DNA from: Caryophanales bacterium UBA6414
GTDB taxonomy: Bacteria > Bacillota_I > Bacilli_A > RF39 > UBA660
NCBI GenBank assembly: GCA_002438545.1
Contig: DJPK01000048.1
Location: forward strand, 1-14,250
Length of the DNA stretch: 14,250 nt
Direction: 5' to 3'
Part shown: positions 8,354-14,250 of the stretch, piece after piece
How positions within the stretch are numbered: the stretch's first letter is position 1
How the letters are laid out: each line of letters begins with the position of its first letter
Position numbers and translations under genes: made by a program
The notes under the pieces: generated by a model
What the model saw: only the letters and a program-made list of their open reading frames with translations
Databases searched by the model: none
What the model was told of the DNA's origin: nothing

Positions 8354-9601
8354 GTGAGAAAGGTATATACAAGTATTGATATAGGCTCTGATACCATTAA
8401 ATTTGTCGTAGGAGAAAATCTTAATAATCAAGTAAAAGTATTATCTTCTTATGAAATTAAATCTAAAGGTATTAGAAAAGGCCTAGTAATTGATAGTAAT
8501 TTAGCTAGTAATGCTATTAAAGATGGTATTAAAGAAATTAACAAAGATTTAGGCTTTGATATCAAAAAAGTAATCGTTAATGTTAGTGAAGAAGATGCTA
8601 GATTTAAATTAGTATCTGCTAGTATGAAAGTAGATGGAGTAATTACTTCAGATATTATTAGTAAGTTAATTAAGACATCAGTCTACAATAAACTAGATAA
8701 CGATTATGAACTTGTAACAGCTATACCTATTGACTTTGTAATAGATGGTACTAGTAGTGGTATCCATGTTATAAATAAAAAGGCTAGTGAAGTAGAATTA
8801 AAAGCCATAATGATATCGGTTCCTAAAAAGAATATATATTCAGTAATTGAAGTAATAGAAAAATCTAATTTAGAAGTAGTGGATATTACATTACCTTCTT
8901 TAGGAGATTATTATGAAGTAAGAAGTAAGTTTACAGATAACAAAGTTGGTGCTGTTATCAACTTAGGACATGAAACAACTAATGTTAGTGTGTTTAATCA
9001 TGGTAAGTTAATGAACGTTGGAGTAATTAATTTAGGAGGATTAAATGTTGATAAAGATTTAGCATATGTCTTTGGTATTAATATTTTTGATGGAAGAATG
9101 CTTAAAGAAAGATTTGCTTCATCACATAAAAGATTTAACGTATTAAACGATACTTTTGAAATAAAAAATACCATTGGTGAGACTATTAAATTAAACCAAT
9201 TAGAAGTAACTGAAGTAGTTATGAGTAGATTAGTAGAAATACTAAATTTTGCAAAAAAACAGATTTTACTCTTAACAAAACAAGAAATTGATTATATAAT
9301 TGTTACAGGAGGGCTTACGGAAATTAAATCTTTTAAGAATTTAATTACGGAAGTATTTGGTAAAGGTACTTTAGTATATAAAGTAGACACTATAGGAGTT
9401 AGAGATAATAAATATACAACAGCCCTTGGTATGATAAAATATTTTATTGATAAAATGGATGTTCGAGGTAAAGAATATTCAATGATTAGTGAAACTGACG
9501 AAGAATTGCTTGTCAAACCTGATAGTAAGTTAAAGAAAGAAAATATCGATGTAATAGGAAAAATGTTTAAGAACTTTATTAAAAATAAGGAGGAAGAATA
9601 A
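8354..9601 (+). CDS. ftsA: Cell division protein FtsA
   Basis: FtsA is the actin-like protein that tethers FtsZ filaments to the membrane and recruits later division proteins. The 415 residues begin with the phosphate-1 motif YTSIDIGSDTIKFVVGE. The phosphate-2 motif INLGHETTNVSVF lies near residue 203 and the adenosine motif IVTGGLTEI near residue 315. The C-terminus, VIGKMFKNFIKNKEEE, fits the amphipathic membrane-targeting helix of FtsA. The GTG at 8354 is chosen because AGGAG (8339-8343) precedes it and it gives the usual N-terminus. A longer frame from TTG 8297 would overlap the -35 and -10 elements. An ATG at 8349 is out of frame. The stop overlaps the ftsZ ATG by one base, the classic ftsA-ftsZ coupling. 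Confidence 0.93.
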   Translation: MRKVYTSIDIGSDTIKFVVGENLNNQVKVLSSYEIKSKGIRKGLVIDSNLASNAIKDGIKEINKDLGFDIKKVIVNVSEEDARFKLVSASMKVDGVITSDIISKLIKTSVYNKLDNDYELVTAIPIDFVIDGTSSGIHVINKKASEVELKAIMISVPKKNIYSVIEVIEKSNLEVVDITLPSLGDYYEVRSKFTDNKVGAVINLGHETTNVSVFNHGKLMNVGVINLGGLNVDKDLAYVFGINIFDGRMLKERFASSHKRFNVLNDTFEIKNTIGETIKLNQLEVTEVVMSRLVEILNFAKKQILLLTKQEIDYIIVTGGLTEIKSFKNLITEVFGKGTLVYKVDTIGVRDNKYTTALGMIKYFIDKMDVRGKEYSMISETDEELLVKPDSKLKKENIDVIGKMFKNFIKNKEEE

Positions 9602-10692
9602 TGAATAATATGTTTGGCTTAGAAATGGATCAATTAGCAAAAATAAAAGTAATAGGAGTAGGTGGCGGTGGCTGTAATGCCGTAAATAGAATGATTGATT
9701 CTGGTTTAAAAGGTGTAGACTTTATTGTTGCTAATACAGATTTACAAGTTTTAAATAATTCACTTGCTCCAATAAAGTTGCAAATTGGTAACGAATTAAC
9801 TGATGGCTTAGGAGCAGGTGCTAACCCTGAAATAGGTAGAGAAGCTGCTCTAGAAAGTAAGAGTGAAATCGAAGAAGTACTAAAAGGTGCAGACATGGTT
9901 TTCGTAACTTGCGGTATGGGTGGTGGAACAGGAACAGGAGCATCTCCAGTAATTGCTGAAATTGCTCAAGAACTTGGTGCTTTAACTGTTGGTATTGTTA
10001 CTAAACCATTTAGTTTTGAAGGTAAAAAGAGAATGGATCAAGCAGTTGCTGGTCTAGATGAATTAAAAAAACATGTTGATACTTTAATCGTTATTCCTAA
10101 TGATCGTTTAAGAGAATTAATCGACAAATCAACACCTATGTTAGAGGCCTTTCGTGAAGTTGATAACGTTCTACATCGTGGTGTTCAATCTATCTCAGAT
10201 TTAATTGCTGTTGCTGGATTAGTAAACCTAGACTTTGCCGATGTTAAAGCTGTTATGAAGGACAGAGGTAATGCCTTAATTGGTATTGGTGTTGGATCAG
10301 GAGAAAATAGAGCAGTTGAGGCTGCTAAACAAGCCGTATCTTCACCATTACTAGAAACTTCTATAAACGGTGCTACAGATGCTATTATCAACGTTACTGG
10401 TGGTACATCACTTACATTATTTGAAGTAGAAGAAGCTGCTGAAATTATCAGAACAGCTGCTAACACTGATATTAATACAATATTTGGTGCAGTTATTAAT
10501 GAAAACTTAAATGATGAAGTAATTGTTACTGTTATTGCTACAGGCTTTGAAAACGAAAGTGAACCTTTATATCATAATTTCAACTCTGCTAAAAGAGAAG
10601 ATATGTATAAAGATAAAGCTGATGGCATCTCTAATGATGGTGTAAATGACTTAGATATTCCACCATTTATAAGAGAAAGACAAGATTATTAA
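9601..10692 (+). CDS. ftsZ: Cell division protein FtsZ
   Basis: FtsZ is the tubulin-like GTPase that polymerises into the division ring at midcell. The 363 residues contain the N-terminal nucleotide-binding segment KVIGVGGGGCNAVNRMI, the tubulin signature GGGTGTG within CGMGGGTGTGASPV (about residues 103-116), and the T7 loop region NLDFADVKAVM, whose acidic residues complete the GTPase site of the next subunit. A short, variable linker of about 45 residues ends in the conserved tail LDIPPFIRERQ, which binds FtsA and other partners. The start has a strong ribosome binding site, AAGGAGG (9587-9593), seven bases upstream, inside the end of ftsA. The length is at the short end of the normal range because of the short linker. 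Confidence 0.98.
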   Translation: MNNMFGLEMDQLAKIKVIGVGGGGCNAVNRMIDSGLKGVDFIVANTDLQVLNNSLAPIKLQIGNELTDGLGAGANPEIGREAALESKSEIEEVLKGADMVFVTCGMGGGTGTGASPVIAEIAQELGALTVGIVTKPFSFEGKKRMDQAVAGLDELKKHVDTLIVIPNDRLRELIDKSTPMLEAFREVDNVLHRGVQSISDLIAVAGLVNLDFADVKAVMKDRGNALIGIGVGSGENRAVEAAKQAVSSPLLETSINGATDAIINVTGGTSLTLFEVEEAAEIIRTAANTDINTIFGAVINENLNDEVIVTVIATGFENESEPLYHNFNSAKREDMYKDKADGISNDGVNDLDIPPFIRERQDY

Positions 10693-10698
10693 AAAGTT

Positions 10699-10725
10699 AG
10701 TGAGTATTAATGTACTCGCTTTTTT
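10699..10725 (+). terminator. Intrinsic terminator after ftsZ
   Basis: AGTGAGTA (10699-10706) pairs with TACTCGCT (10713-10720), with one G-T wobble and a TTAATG loop, followed by five T. A run of A (10691-10695) on the left means it may also stop transcription of the minus-strand gene that ends at 10800. Confidence 0.8.
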
Positions 10726-10751
10726 AATTCAAAAACAATAAAGCATATTAC

Positions 10752-10790
10752 AGCCAAAATGTAAAATGAAAATGAGCCAAAATGTAAAAT
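10752..10790. repeat. Pair of 16-bp direct repeats, possible insertion-sequence end
   Basis: AGCCAAAATGTAAAAT occurs at 10752-10767 and again, identical, at 10775-10790, a spacing of 23 bp. The complementary reading, ATTTTACATTTTGGCT, resembles the multiple terminal repeats of IS21-family elements as I remember them. No transposase gene is nearby, so this could be a remnant. A pair of regulator binding sites is the alternative. Confidence 0.5.
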
Positions 10791-10799
10791 AGAAGGGTA

Positions 10800-11708
10800 T
10801 TATTTATTTAACCACTCTGGAACAGGCAAATTATAAAAGTTATTAAAATACTTAAACACTTTAGCCAAATACAACTCATACTTATCTAACTTACTAGTAA
10901 TATTAGTAATAATTTTTTCTTCCTTACTATTAATCATAATATCCTCATACATATTAAAATAAAAACTAGGATATAACACTCTTGCTAGTAGCATTACTAC
11001 ATCATCTTTTGTATAATAATTATACTTAAAATAAGTATTCAACTCCTTAAATATATTAGTATTATCACTAAAGAAAGAATACTTAATATACTCAGCAATA
11101 TCTCTTGCCTTATGATCAATAATAATATTTACGGGATCATATATTGCATACACCGTATCATTAATATTAATTATTCTATGACTAATAACCAACGAATTAT
11201 TATCTACTTCTTTATTAGATAAATTATTATAATAACTAATAGCATTCTCAGCTATTCCTACAAAGTAATTAAAACTATCCACAATAATAGGATACTTCTT
11301 CCCATTTTCATTAATAACTTTTTCTAAATAATCCATCTTAATACTCCATAAATCTTGCCAACTATGATAGGTAATCTTACTATTAGTACTTATCACTTTA
11401 CTAGATAAATAATTTATCTCTCCTAAAGTTATTGGTTTATTAACATTAATATTTATTTTACATAATATATATGGAATATTATTATAATAGGTAATTATCG
11501 AGTTATCTTTATTAATTATTATCTCATGAATAAGTGTATCTTTCTTTAATGAATCATCAATATCTTTAGTTAAATCAATATTTTTAATATTATTATTATA
11601 TATATAAAAGTGATATAATTCATCATTATCATAAAAAGAATAGATATTATCTTTATTAGTTAATTCAGTAATATTTAAGTTATAAAAATAATTAATAATA
11701 TTTTTCAT
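10800..11708 (-). CDS. Uncharacterised protein, possible CotS/YutH-like kinase-fold protein
   Basis: I do not recognise this 302-residue protein with certainty. It has no signal peptide or clear membrane helix and is rich in Asn, Ile and Tyr. The order of elements resembles spore-coat CotS/YutH-type members of the aminoglycoside-phosphotransferase fold: a hinge-like IPYILCKI (78-85), a helix LGEINYLSSKV (95-105), a Trp-rich WQDLWSIKMDYLEKVI stretch (117-132), SHRI (176-179) where kinases have the catalytic HGD, DPVNIIIDHKARDIAEYIK (191-209) where kinases have the metal-binding Asp, and VVMLLARVLYPSFYFNMYED (237-256), like the C-terminal helix of CotS. The catalytic Asp after His177 is Arg, so activity is doubtful. 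AGAGG on the minus strand lies nine bases before the ATG. It stands alone and is divergent from topA. That it is a real gene is likely; the family is tentative. Confidence 0.75.
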   Translation of the reverse strand: MKNIINYFYNLNITELTNKDNIYSFYDNDELYHFYIYNNNIKNIDLTKDIDDSLKKDTLIHEIIINKDNSIITYYNNIPYILCKININVNKPITLGEINYLSSKVISTNSKITYHSWQDLWSIKMDYLEKVINENGKKYPIIVDSFNYFVGIAENAISYYNNLSNKEVDNNSLVISHRIININDTVYAIYDPVNIIIDHKARDIAEYIKYSFFSDNTNIFKELNTYFKYNYYTKDDVVMLLARVLYPSFYFNMYEDIMINSKEEKIITNITSKLDKYELYLAKVFKYFNNFYNLPVPEWLNK

Positions 11709-11725
11709 TAGATAACACCTCTACA

Positions 11726-11759
11726 TAACTATATGATTAAATTTATAAAAATATAGTTA
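11726..11759. repeat. Inverted repeat between the divergent genes
   Basis: TAACTATAT (11726-11734) is matched by ATATAGTTA (11751-11759), a perfect 9-bp inverted repeat with a 16-bp gap. It lies between the minus-strand gene and the topA promoter (-35 at 11766). It could be an operator or a transcript hairpin in the leader of the minus-strand gene. In AT-rich DNA it could also be chance. Confidence 0.4.
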
Positions 11760-11765
11760 ATTTAC

Positions 11766-11796
11766 TTGACAATAGATATAGTATTTAGTATATAAT
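11766..11796 (+). promoter_or_regulatory. topA: Promoter of topA
   Basis: A perfect -35 TTGACA (11766-11771) is followed by TATAAT (11791-11796) at a long 19-bp spacing. The overlapping TATATA (11789-11794) would give the ideal 17 bp. The long spacer may matter, because topoisomerase promoters are often sensitive to supercoiling. Confidence 0.65.
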
Positions 11797-11818
11797 TAAG
11801 CAGGAAAGGAATAATGAT

Positions 11819-13852
11819 ATGACTAAAAAATTAGTAATAGTGGAATCTCCTAGTAAGAGTAAGACTATTGAAAAGTATTTAGGAAATGATTATAAGGTTG
11901 TATCTTCACTTGGCCATATTAGAGACTTAACTACTAGTGGAAAATTTGGTTTAGGAGTAGATGTTGACCATGATTTTAAACCTGAATATAAAATAATTAA
12001 AGGTAAAAGTAAATTAGTTAATACTTTAAAGAAAGATATAAAAGATTGTGATTATGTATATTTAGCAACCGACCCCGATAGGGAAGGAGAAGCTATAAGT
12101 TGGCATTTATATGATACTTTAAAGTTAAATGATAATAATTATGAAAGAATAGTATTTAATGAAATAACTAAAGATGTTATATTAAATTCTTTTAAACATG
12201 CTAGAAAAATAGATATGGATCTAGTTAAATCACAAGAAGCTAGAAGAATATTAGATAGAATAATTGGTTTTAGATTAAGTAAGTTAATGCAATCTAAAAC
12301 AGGTGGTAAATCTGCTGGTAGAGTACAAAGCGTTGCTTTAAAATTAATCGTTGATAGAGAAAGAGAAATAATGGCTTTTAACCCTGAAAAGTATTATGAA
12401 ATAGAAGCTATATTTGATAATTTTGATGCTAAACTAGATAGTTATAATGATAATAAAGTGGAAATTAAAAGTGAAGAAGAAGCTAAAGATATATTAAGTA
12501 AATTAAGTGATAAGTTTATTATTGATAAAATAGATAAGCAAAAGAAGAATAGAAAGGCTAAGTACCCTTTTATTACTTCTACATTACAACAAGATGCCTC
12601 AACTAAGTTAGGTTTTACTTCTAAGAAGACCATGAGTATTGCTCAAAAATTATATGAAGGTATTACGCTAAAAGATGAAACAGTTGGTTTAATTACTTAT
12701 ATGAGAACTGACTCTGTAAGATTATCTGATGAATTTGTTAAAAGTGCTTATGCTTATATTAGTAGTAATTATGGTGAAAATTATCTTGGATATGTTAAGA
12801 AAGCAAAGAGTATGGATAATGTTCAAGATGCCCATGAAGCAATAAGACCTACTAGTATTAATAGAACACCAAGTAGTGTTAAAGAATATTTAACAAAAGA
12901 TGAATATAAATTATATGAAATGATTTATTATAGAACACTTGCTTCCTTAATGAAAGACGCTATGGTAGAAGCTACTAGTGTTAGTTTAAATAATAATAAC
13001 TATATCTTTAAAACAACCGGTCAAGTACTAGTATTTGATGGTTATTTAAAAGTATATGCTAACTATGAAGACGTTGGTGATAAAGAACTACCTAACTTAG
13101 ATAATTTATTACATAAAGAAGTAATATCTAATGAAATAAATTATTCTGAACATACCACTAAACCACCTAGTAGATATACTGAAAGTAAATTAATTAAAGA
13201 AATGGAAACTTTAGGTATTGGTAGACCTTCAACATATGCTAAAATTATTGAAACATTAAATGAAAGAGATTATGTTAAAGTAGAAGATAAGAAGTTTGTT
13301 CCTACAGAAGTTGCTATGGAAACTACTGATAAATTACAAGAATTCTTTAAAGATATTATTAATGTTGATTATACTAAAGAAATGGAAGATGACTTAGATA
13401 AGATAGCGGATGGTAAATTAGAAAGTGTTAAATTACTAGATAGATTCTACCAAGAGTTTGAACCTAAAGTAGAAGATGCTTTCAAAGAAATGAAGAAAAC
13501 TGAACCTGAAGAAACTGGGGAGAAATGTCCTAACTGTGGTAGTAATCTAGTTATTAAAAGAAGTAAGTATGGTAAGTTTGTCGCATGTTCTAATTATCCG
13601 GAATGTAAATATATTAAAAATGATAAGCCAGAACGTCAAGTAGTGGAAATTATGGATTGTCCTAAATGTAATGGTAAAGTAGTGGAAAAGAAAACCAAAA
13701 GAGGTAAAATATTCTATGGCTGTAATAATTATCCTAAATGTGATTATGCTAGTTGGGATAAACCATCTATTGAATTATGTCCTAACTGTCACACTAACTT
13801 AGTAGAGAAAAAAGATGGCCTAGTATGTCCAACTTGTAATTATAAAAAATAG
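11819..13852 (+). CDS. topA: DNA topoisomerase I (type IA)
   Basis: TopA relaxes negative supercoils by single-strand passage, which balances gyrase during transcription. The 677 residues start with the Toprim domain: LVIVESPSKSKTIEKYL with Glu9, and DPDREGEA with Asp85, Asp87 and Glu89 for metal binding. The active-site Tyr294 lies in LITYMRTDS. Three C-terminal zinc ribbons follow: Cys570-x2-Cys with a CSNYPEC second half, Cys614-x2-Cys with CNNYPKC, and a shorter Cys654-x2-Cys ... CPTC at the extreme end. The length is normal for Firmicutes. The ATG at 11819 follows AAGGA (11806-11810) by eight bases. It is a single-gene unit with its own promoter and terminator; dprA, a frequent neighbour in Firmicutes, is not upstream. 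Confidence 0.97.
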   Translation: MTKKLVIVESPSKSKTIEKYLGNDYKVVSSLGHIRDLTTSGKFGLGVDVDHDFKPEYKIIKGKSKLVNTLKKDIKDCDYVYLATDPDREGEAISWHLYDTLKLNDNNYERIVFNEITKDVILNSFKHARKIDMDLVKSQEARRILDRIIGFRLSKLMQSKTGGKSAGRVQSVALKLIVDREREIMAFNPEKYYEIEAIFDNFDAKLDSYNDNKVEIKSEEEAKDILSKLSDKFIIDKIDKQKKNRKAKYPFITSTLQQDASTKLGFTSKKTMSIAQKLYEGITLKDETVGLITYMRTDSVRLSDEFVKSAYAYISSNYGENYLGYVKKAKSMDNVQDAHEAIRPTSINRTPSSVKEYLTKDEYKLYEMIYYRTLASLMKDAMVEATSVSLNNNNYIFKTTGQVLVFDGYLKVYANYEDVGDKELPNLDNLLHKEVISNEINYSEHTTKPPSRYTESKLIKEMETLGIGRPSTYAKIIETLNERDYVKVEDKKFVPTEVAMETTDKLQEFFKDIINVDYTKEMEDDLDKIADGKLESVKLLDRFYQEFEPKVEDAFKEMKKTEPEETGEKCPNCGSNLVIKRSKYGKFVACSNYPECKYIKNDKPERQVVEIMDCPKCNGKVVEKKTKRGKIFYGCNNYPKCDYASWDKPSIELCPNCHTNLVEKKDGLVCPTCNYKK

Positions 13853-13890
13853 AAAGAGCACTAGTATATGAAAAATTACTAGTGTCTTTT
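13853..13890 (+). terminator. Intrinsic terminator after topA
   Basis: CACTAGTA (13859-13866) pairs perfectly with TACTAGTG (13877-13884). AAAGA/TCTTT extends the stem around one bulged G, and the 3' arm ends in TTTT. It begins directly after the topA stop codon. Confidence 0.82.
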
Positions 13891-13899
13891 AACTTTTTA

Positions 13900-13928
13900 A
13901 TGACAAATGTATGTGAGTGTGTTATAAT
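13900..13928 (+). promoter_or_regulatory. Strong promoter of the right-end leader
   Basis: ATGACA (13900-13905, five of six) is followed by a 17-bp spacer and a perfect TATAAT (13923-13928), with TG at 13920-13921 as an extended -10. Transcription would start near 13935 and run through the 39-codon ORF. A TTGACA at 13950-13955 has no good -10 at 16-18 bp. Confidence 0.7.
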
Positions 13929-14004
13929 TTAATTAAAGATAAGTGTTGATTGACACACTAAAATGTATTAAATTGATTACTAAAATTGCGAATTAAAATG
14001 CACA

Positions 14005-14019
14005 AACGTTTGTTTGCTA
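14005..14019. repeat. 15-bp direct repeat, copy 1, within a perfect palindrome
   Basis: AACGTTTGTTTGCTA here recurs at 14096-14110. This copy overlaps ACAAACGTTTGT (14002-14013), a perfect 12-bp palindrome. Read on the other strand it is CAAACAAACGTTTG, which matches the Firmicutes LexA (SOS) box in 12 of 14 positions. The AAACGTTT core also fits LacI-family operators. It sits one base before the Shine-Dalgarno of the small ORF. Confidence 0.6.
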
Positions 14020-14035
14020 GAAAGGAGTTAAAATT

Positions 14036-14155
14036 ATGATAAAAAGTTATAATAATGTGTTAACTCTAAGTTTACTTGGGGGGGGGGCAAATAATAACGT
14101 TTGTTTGCTAAATAAAAAGAAAGATAACTACGATATAGAGAGTTTAAGAGATTAG
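14036..14155 (+). CDS. Short leader ORF of 39 codons with an internal run of ten G
   Basis: ATG at 14036 follows AAAGGAG (14021-14027) by eight bases, as good a start signal as any in the window. The peptide begins MIKSYNNVLTLSLLGGGANN and ends with a charged stretch before TAG (14153-14155). It resembles no family I know. The three Gly codons and the first base of the following Ala codon are the G10 tract. One G fewer or more would end the frame early, at 14109-14111 or 14092-14094. The last ten codons lie inside the terminator hairpin that follows. The peptide may matter less than the act of translating it, as in attenuator leader peptides. It could also be a chance ORF. Confidence 0.5.
   Translation: MIKSYNNVLTLSLLGGGANNNVCLLNKKKDNYDIESLRD
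14078..14087 (+). repeat. G10 homopolymer tract
   Basis: Ten consecutive G stand in very AT-rich DNA, inside the short leader ORF. Such tracts slip during replication and are typical of phase-variable (contingency) loci. A sequencing or assembly artefact is the main alternative. Confidence 0.85.
14096..14110. repeat. 15-bp direct repeat, copy 2
   Basis: AACGTTTGTTTGCTA is identical to copy 1 at 14005-14019, 91 bp upstream. The flanking bases differ, so the 12-bp palindrome is not complete here, although the AAC-N4-GTT core is kept on the minus strand. It lies within the short ORF between the G tract and the terminator. Confidence 0.7.
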
Positions 14156-14177
14156 ACTCTTTTTATCGTAGTTTTTT
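14126..14177 (+). terminator. Intrinsic terminator/attenuator overlapping the leader ORF
   Basis: AACTACGATA (14126-14135) pairs perfectly with TATCGTAGTT (14164-14173). AGAGT (14139-14143) pairs with ACTCT (14156-14160) inside, and a T tract runs from 14172 to 14177. The 5' arms are codons of the leader ORF, whose stop lies in the apical loop. The next gene starts only 23 bases later. Confidence 0.8.
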
Positions 14178-14200
14178 ATTGAAAGAAAGGATGTATGTTT

Positions 14201-14250
14201 ATGAAGAAAAGAACTATATATATAGGATTATTTTTAATATTTATAATAGG
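14201..14250 (+). CDS. Start of a membrane or secreted protein gene (truncated by window end)
   Basis: Only 16 codons and part of the next are visible. ATG at 14201 follows AAAGG (14186-14190) by ten bases. The N-terminus MKKRTIYIGLFLIFII has a basic start and a hydrophobic core, as in a signal peptide or first transmembrane helix. An ATG at 14191 in another frame is only one base after the same AAAGG and gives a non-hydrophobic start, so it is less likely. The family cannot be told. It would be expressed only if transcription passes the hairpin at 14126-14177, unless it has a promoter I did not see. Confidence 0.6.
   Translation, partial: MKKRTIYIGLFLIFII

Noticed and set aside
4116..12633. 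Minus-strand ORFs of about 60-95 codons inside arcA, arcC, the permease, ftsA, ftsZ and topA
   Set aside because: All lie opposite well-supported genes, show no family motifs and lack a sensible operon context; they are shadow frames.
13950..13955. TTGACA as the main promoter of the leader
   Set aside because: There is no acceptable -10 at 16-18 bp, whereas the promoter at 13900-13928 has both elements and an extended -10.
13935..14200. Riboswitch in the right-end leader
   Set aside because: I recognise no known riboswitch core and see no alternative pairing partner for the terminator arms; translation of the short ORF explains the layout better.
1..14250. TGA reassigned to tryptophan, as in Mycoplasma, suggested by the absence of TGA among the stops
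   Set aside because: Trp is encoded by TGG throughout and no gene contains or needs an in-frame TGA; about a dozen stops are too few to infer anything from the lack of TGA in AT-rich DNA.

Overview
The window is AT-rich DNA from a low-GC Gram-positive bacterium. The ribosome binding sites are strong (AAGGAGG-type), Trp is encoded by TGG, and stop codons are TAA or TAG. FtsA and FtsZ are present, and TopA carries three C-terminal zinc ribbons. Together these suggest a member of the Bacilli, possibly one of the uncultured, host-associated, Mollicutes-like lineages; that placement is an inference. No phage genes, transposase, CRISPR array, rRNA or tRNA was found.

Left end (1-1270): the 3' part of an FtsX/MacB-type ABC transporter permease, closed by an intrinsic terminator.

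Arginine block (1295-8183): one promoter and one terminator bracket six tightly packed genes. They encode a lipoprotein binding protein, a permease and an ATPase of a polar amino-acid ABC importer, then arginine deiminase (arcA), ornithine carbamoyltransferase (arcB/argF), and one long ORF joining carbamate kinase (arcC) in frame to a YfcC/ArcD-type permease. As a unit they would import arginine, convert it to ornithine, ammonia and CO2 with one ATP gained, and exchange ornithine for arginine. The kinase-permease junction still carries a Shine-Dalgarno sequence and an ATG, so it may be a recent fusion or may be translated in two ways.

Division block (8297-10725): ftsA and ftsZ overlap by one base, with their own promoter and terminator and no other dcw-cluster genes beside them. 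Between ftsZ and the next gene lies a pair of 16-bp direct repeats that resembles an insertion-sequence end.

Right part (10800-13890): a minus-strand gene of uncertain function, which looks like a degenerate CotS/YutH-type kinase-fold protein, is divergent from topA (DNA topoisomerase I), which has its own promoter and terminator.

Right end (13900-14250): the most unusual stretch. A strong promoter drives a leader of about 270 nt. It holds two copies of a 15-bp repeat, a 39-codon ORF with a good ribosome binding site and a run of ten G, and an intrinsic terminator that overlaps the end of that ORF. A membrane or secreted protein gene follows and runs off the window. Only the present G count (or one differing by a multiple of three) lets ribosomes run into the terminator. 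The leader could therefore be a phase-variable attenuator for the downstream gene.
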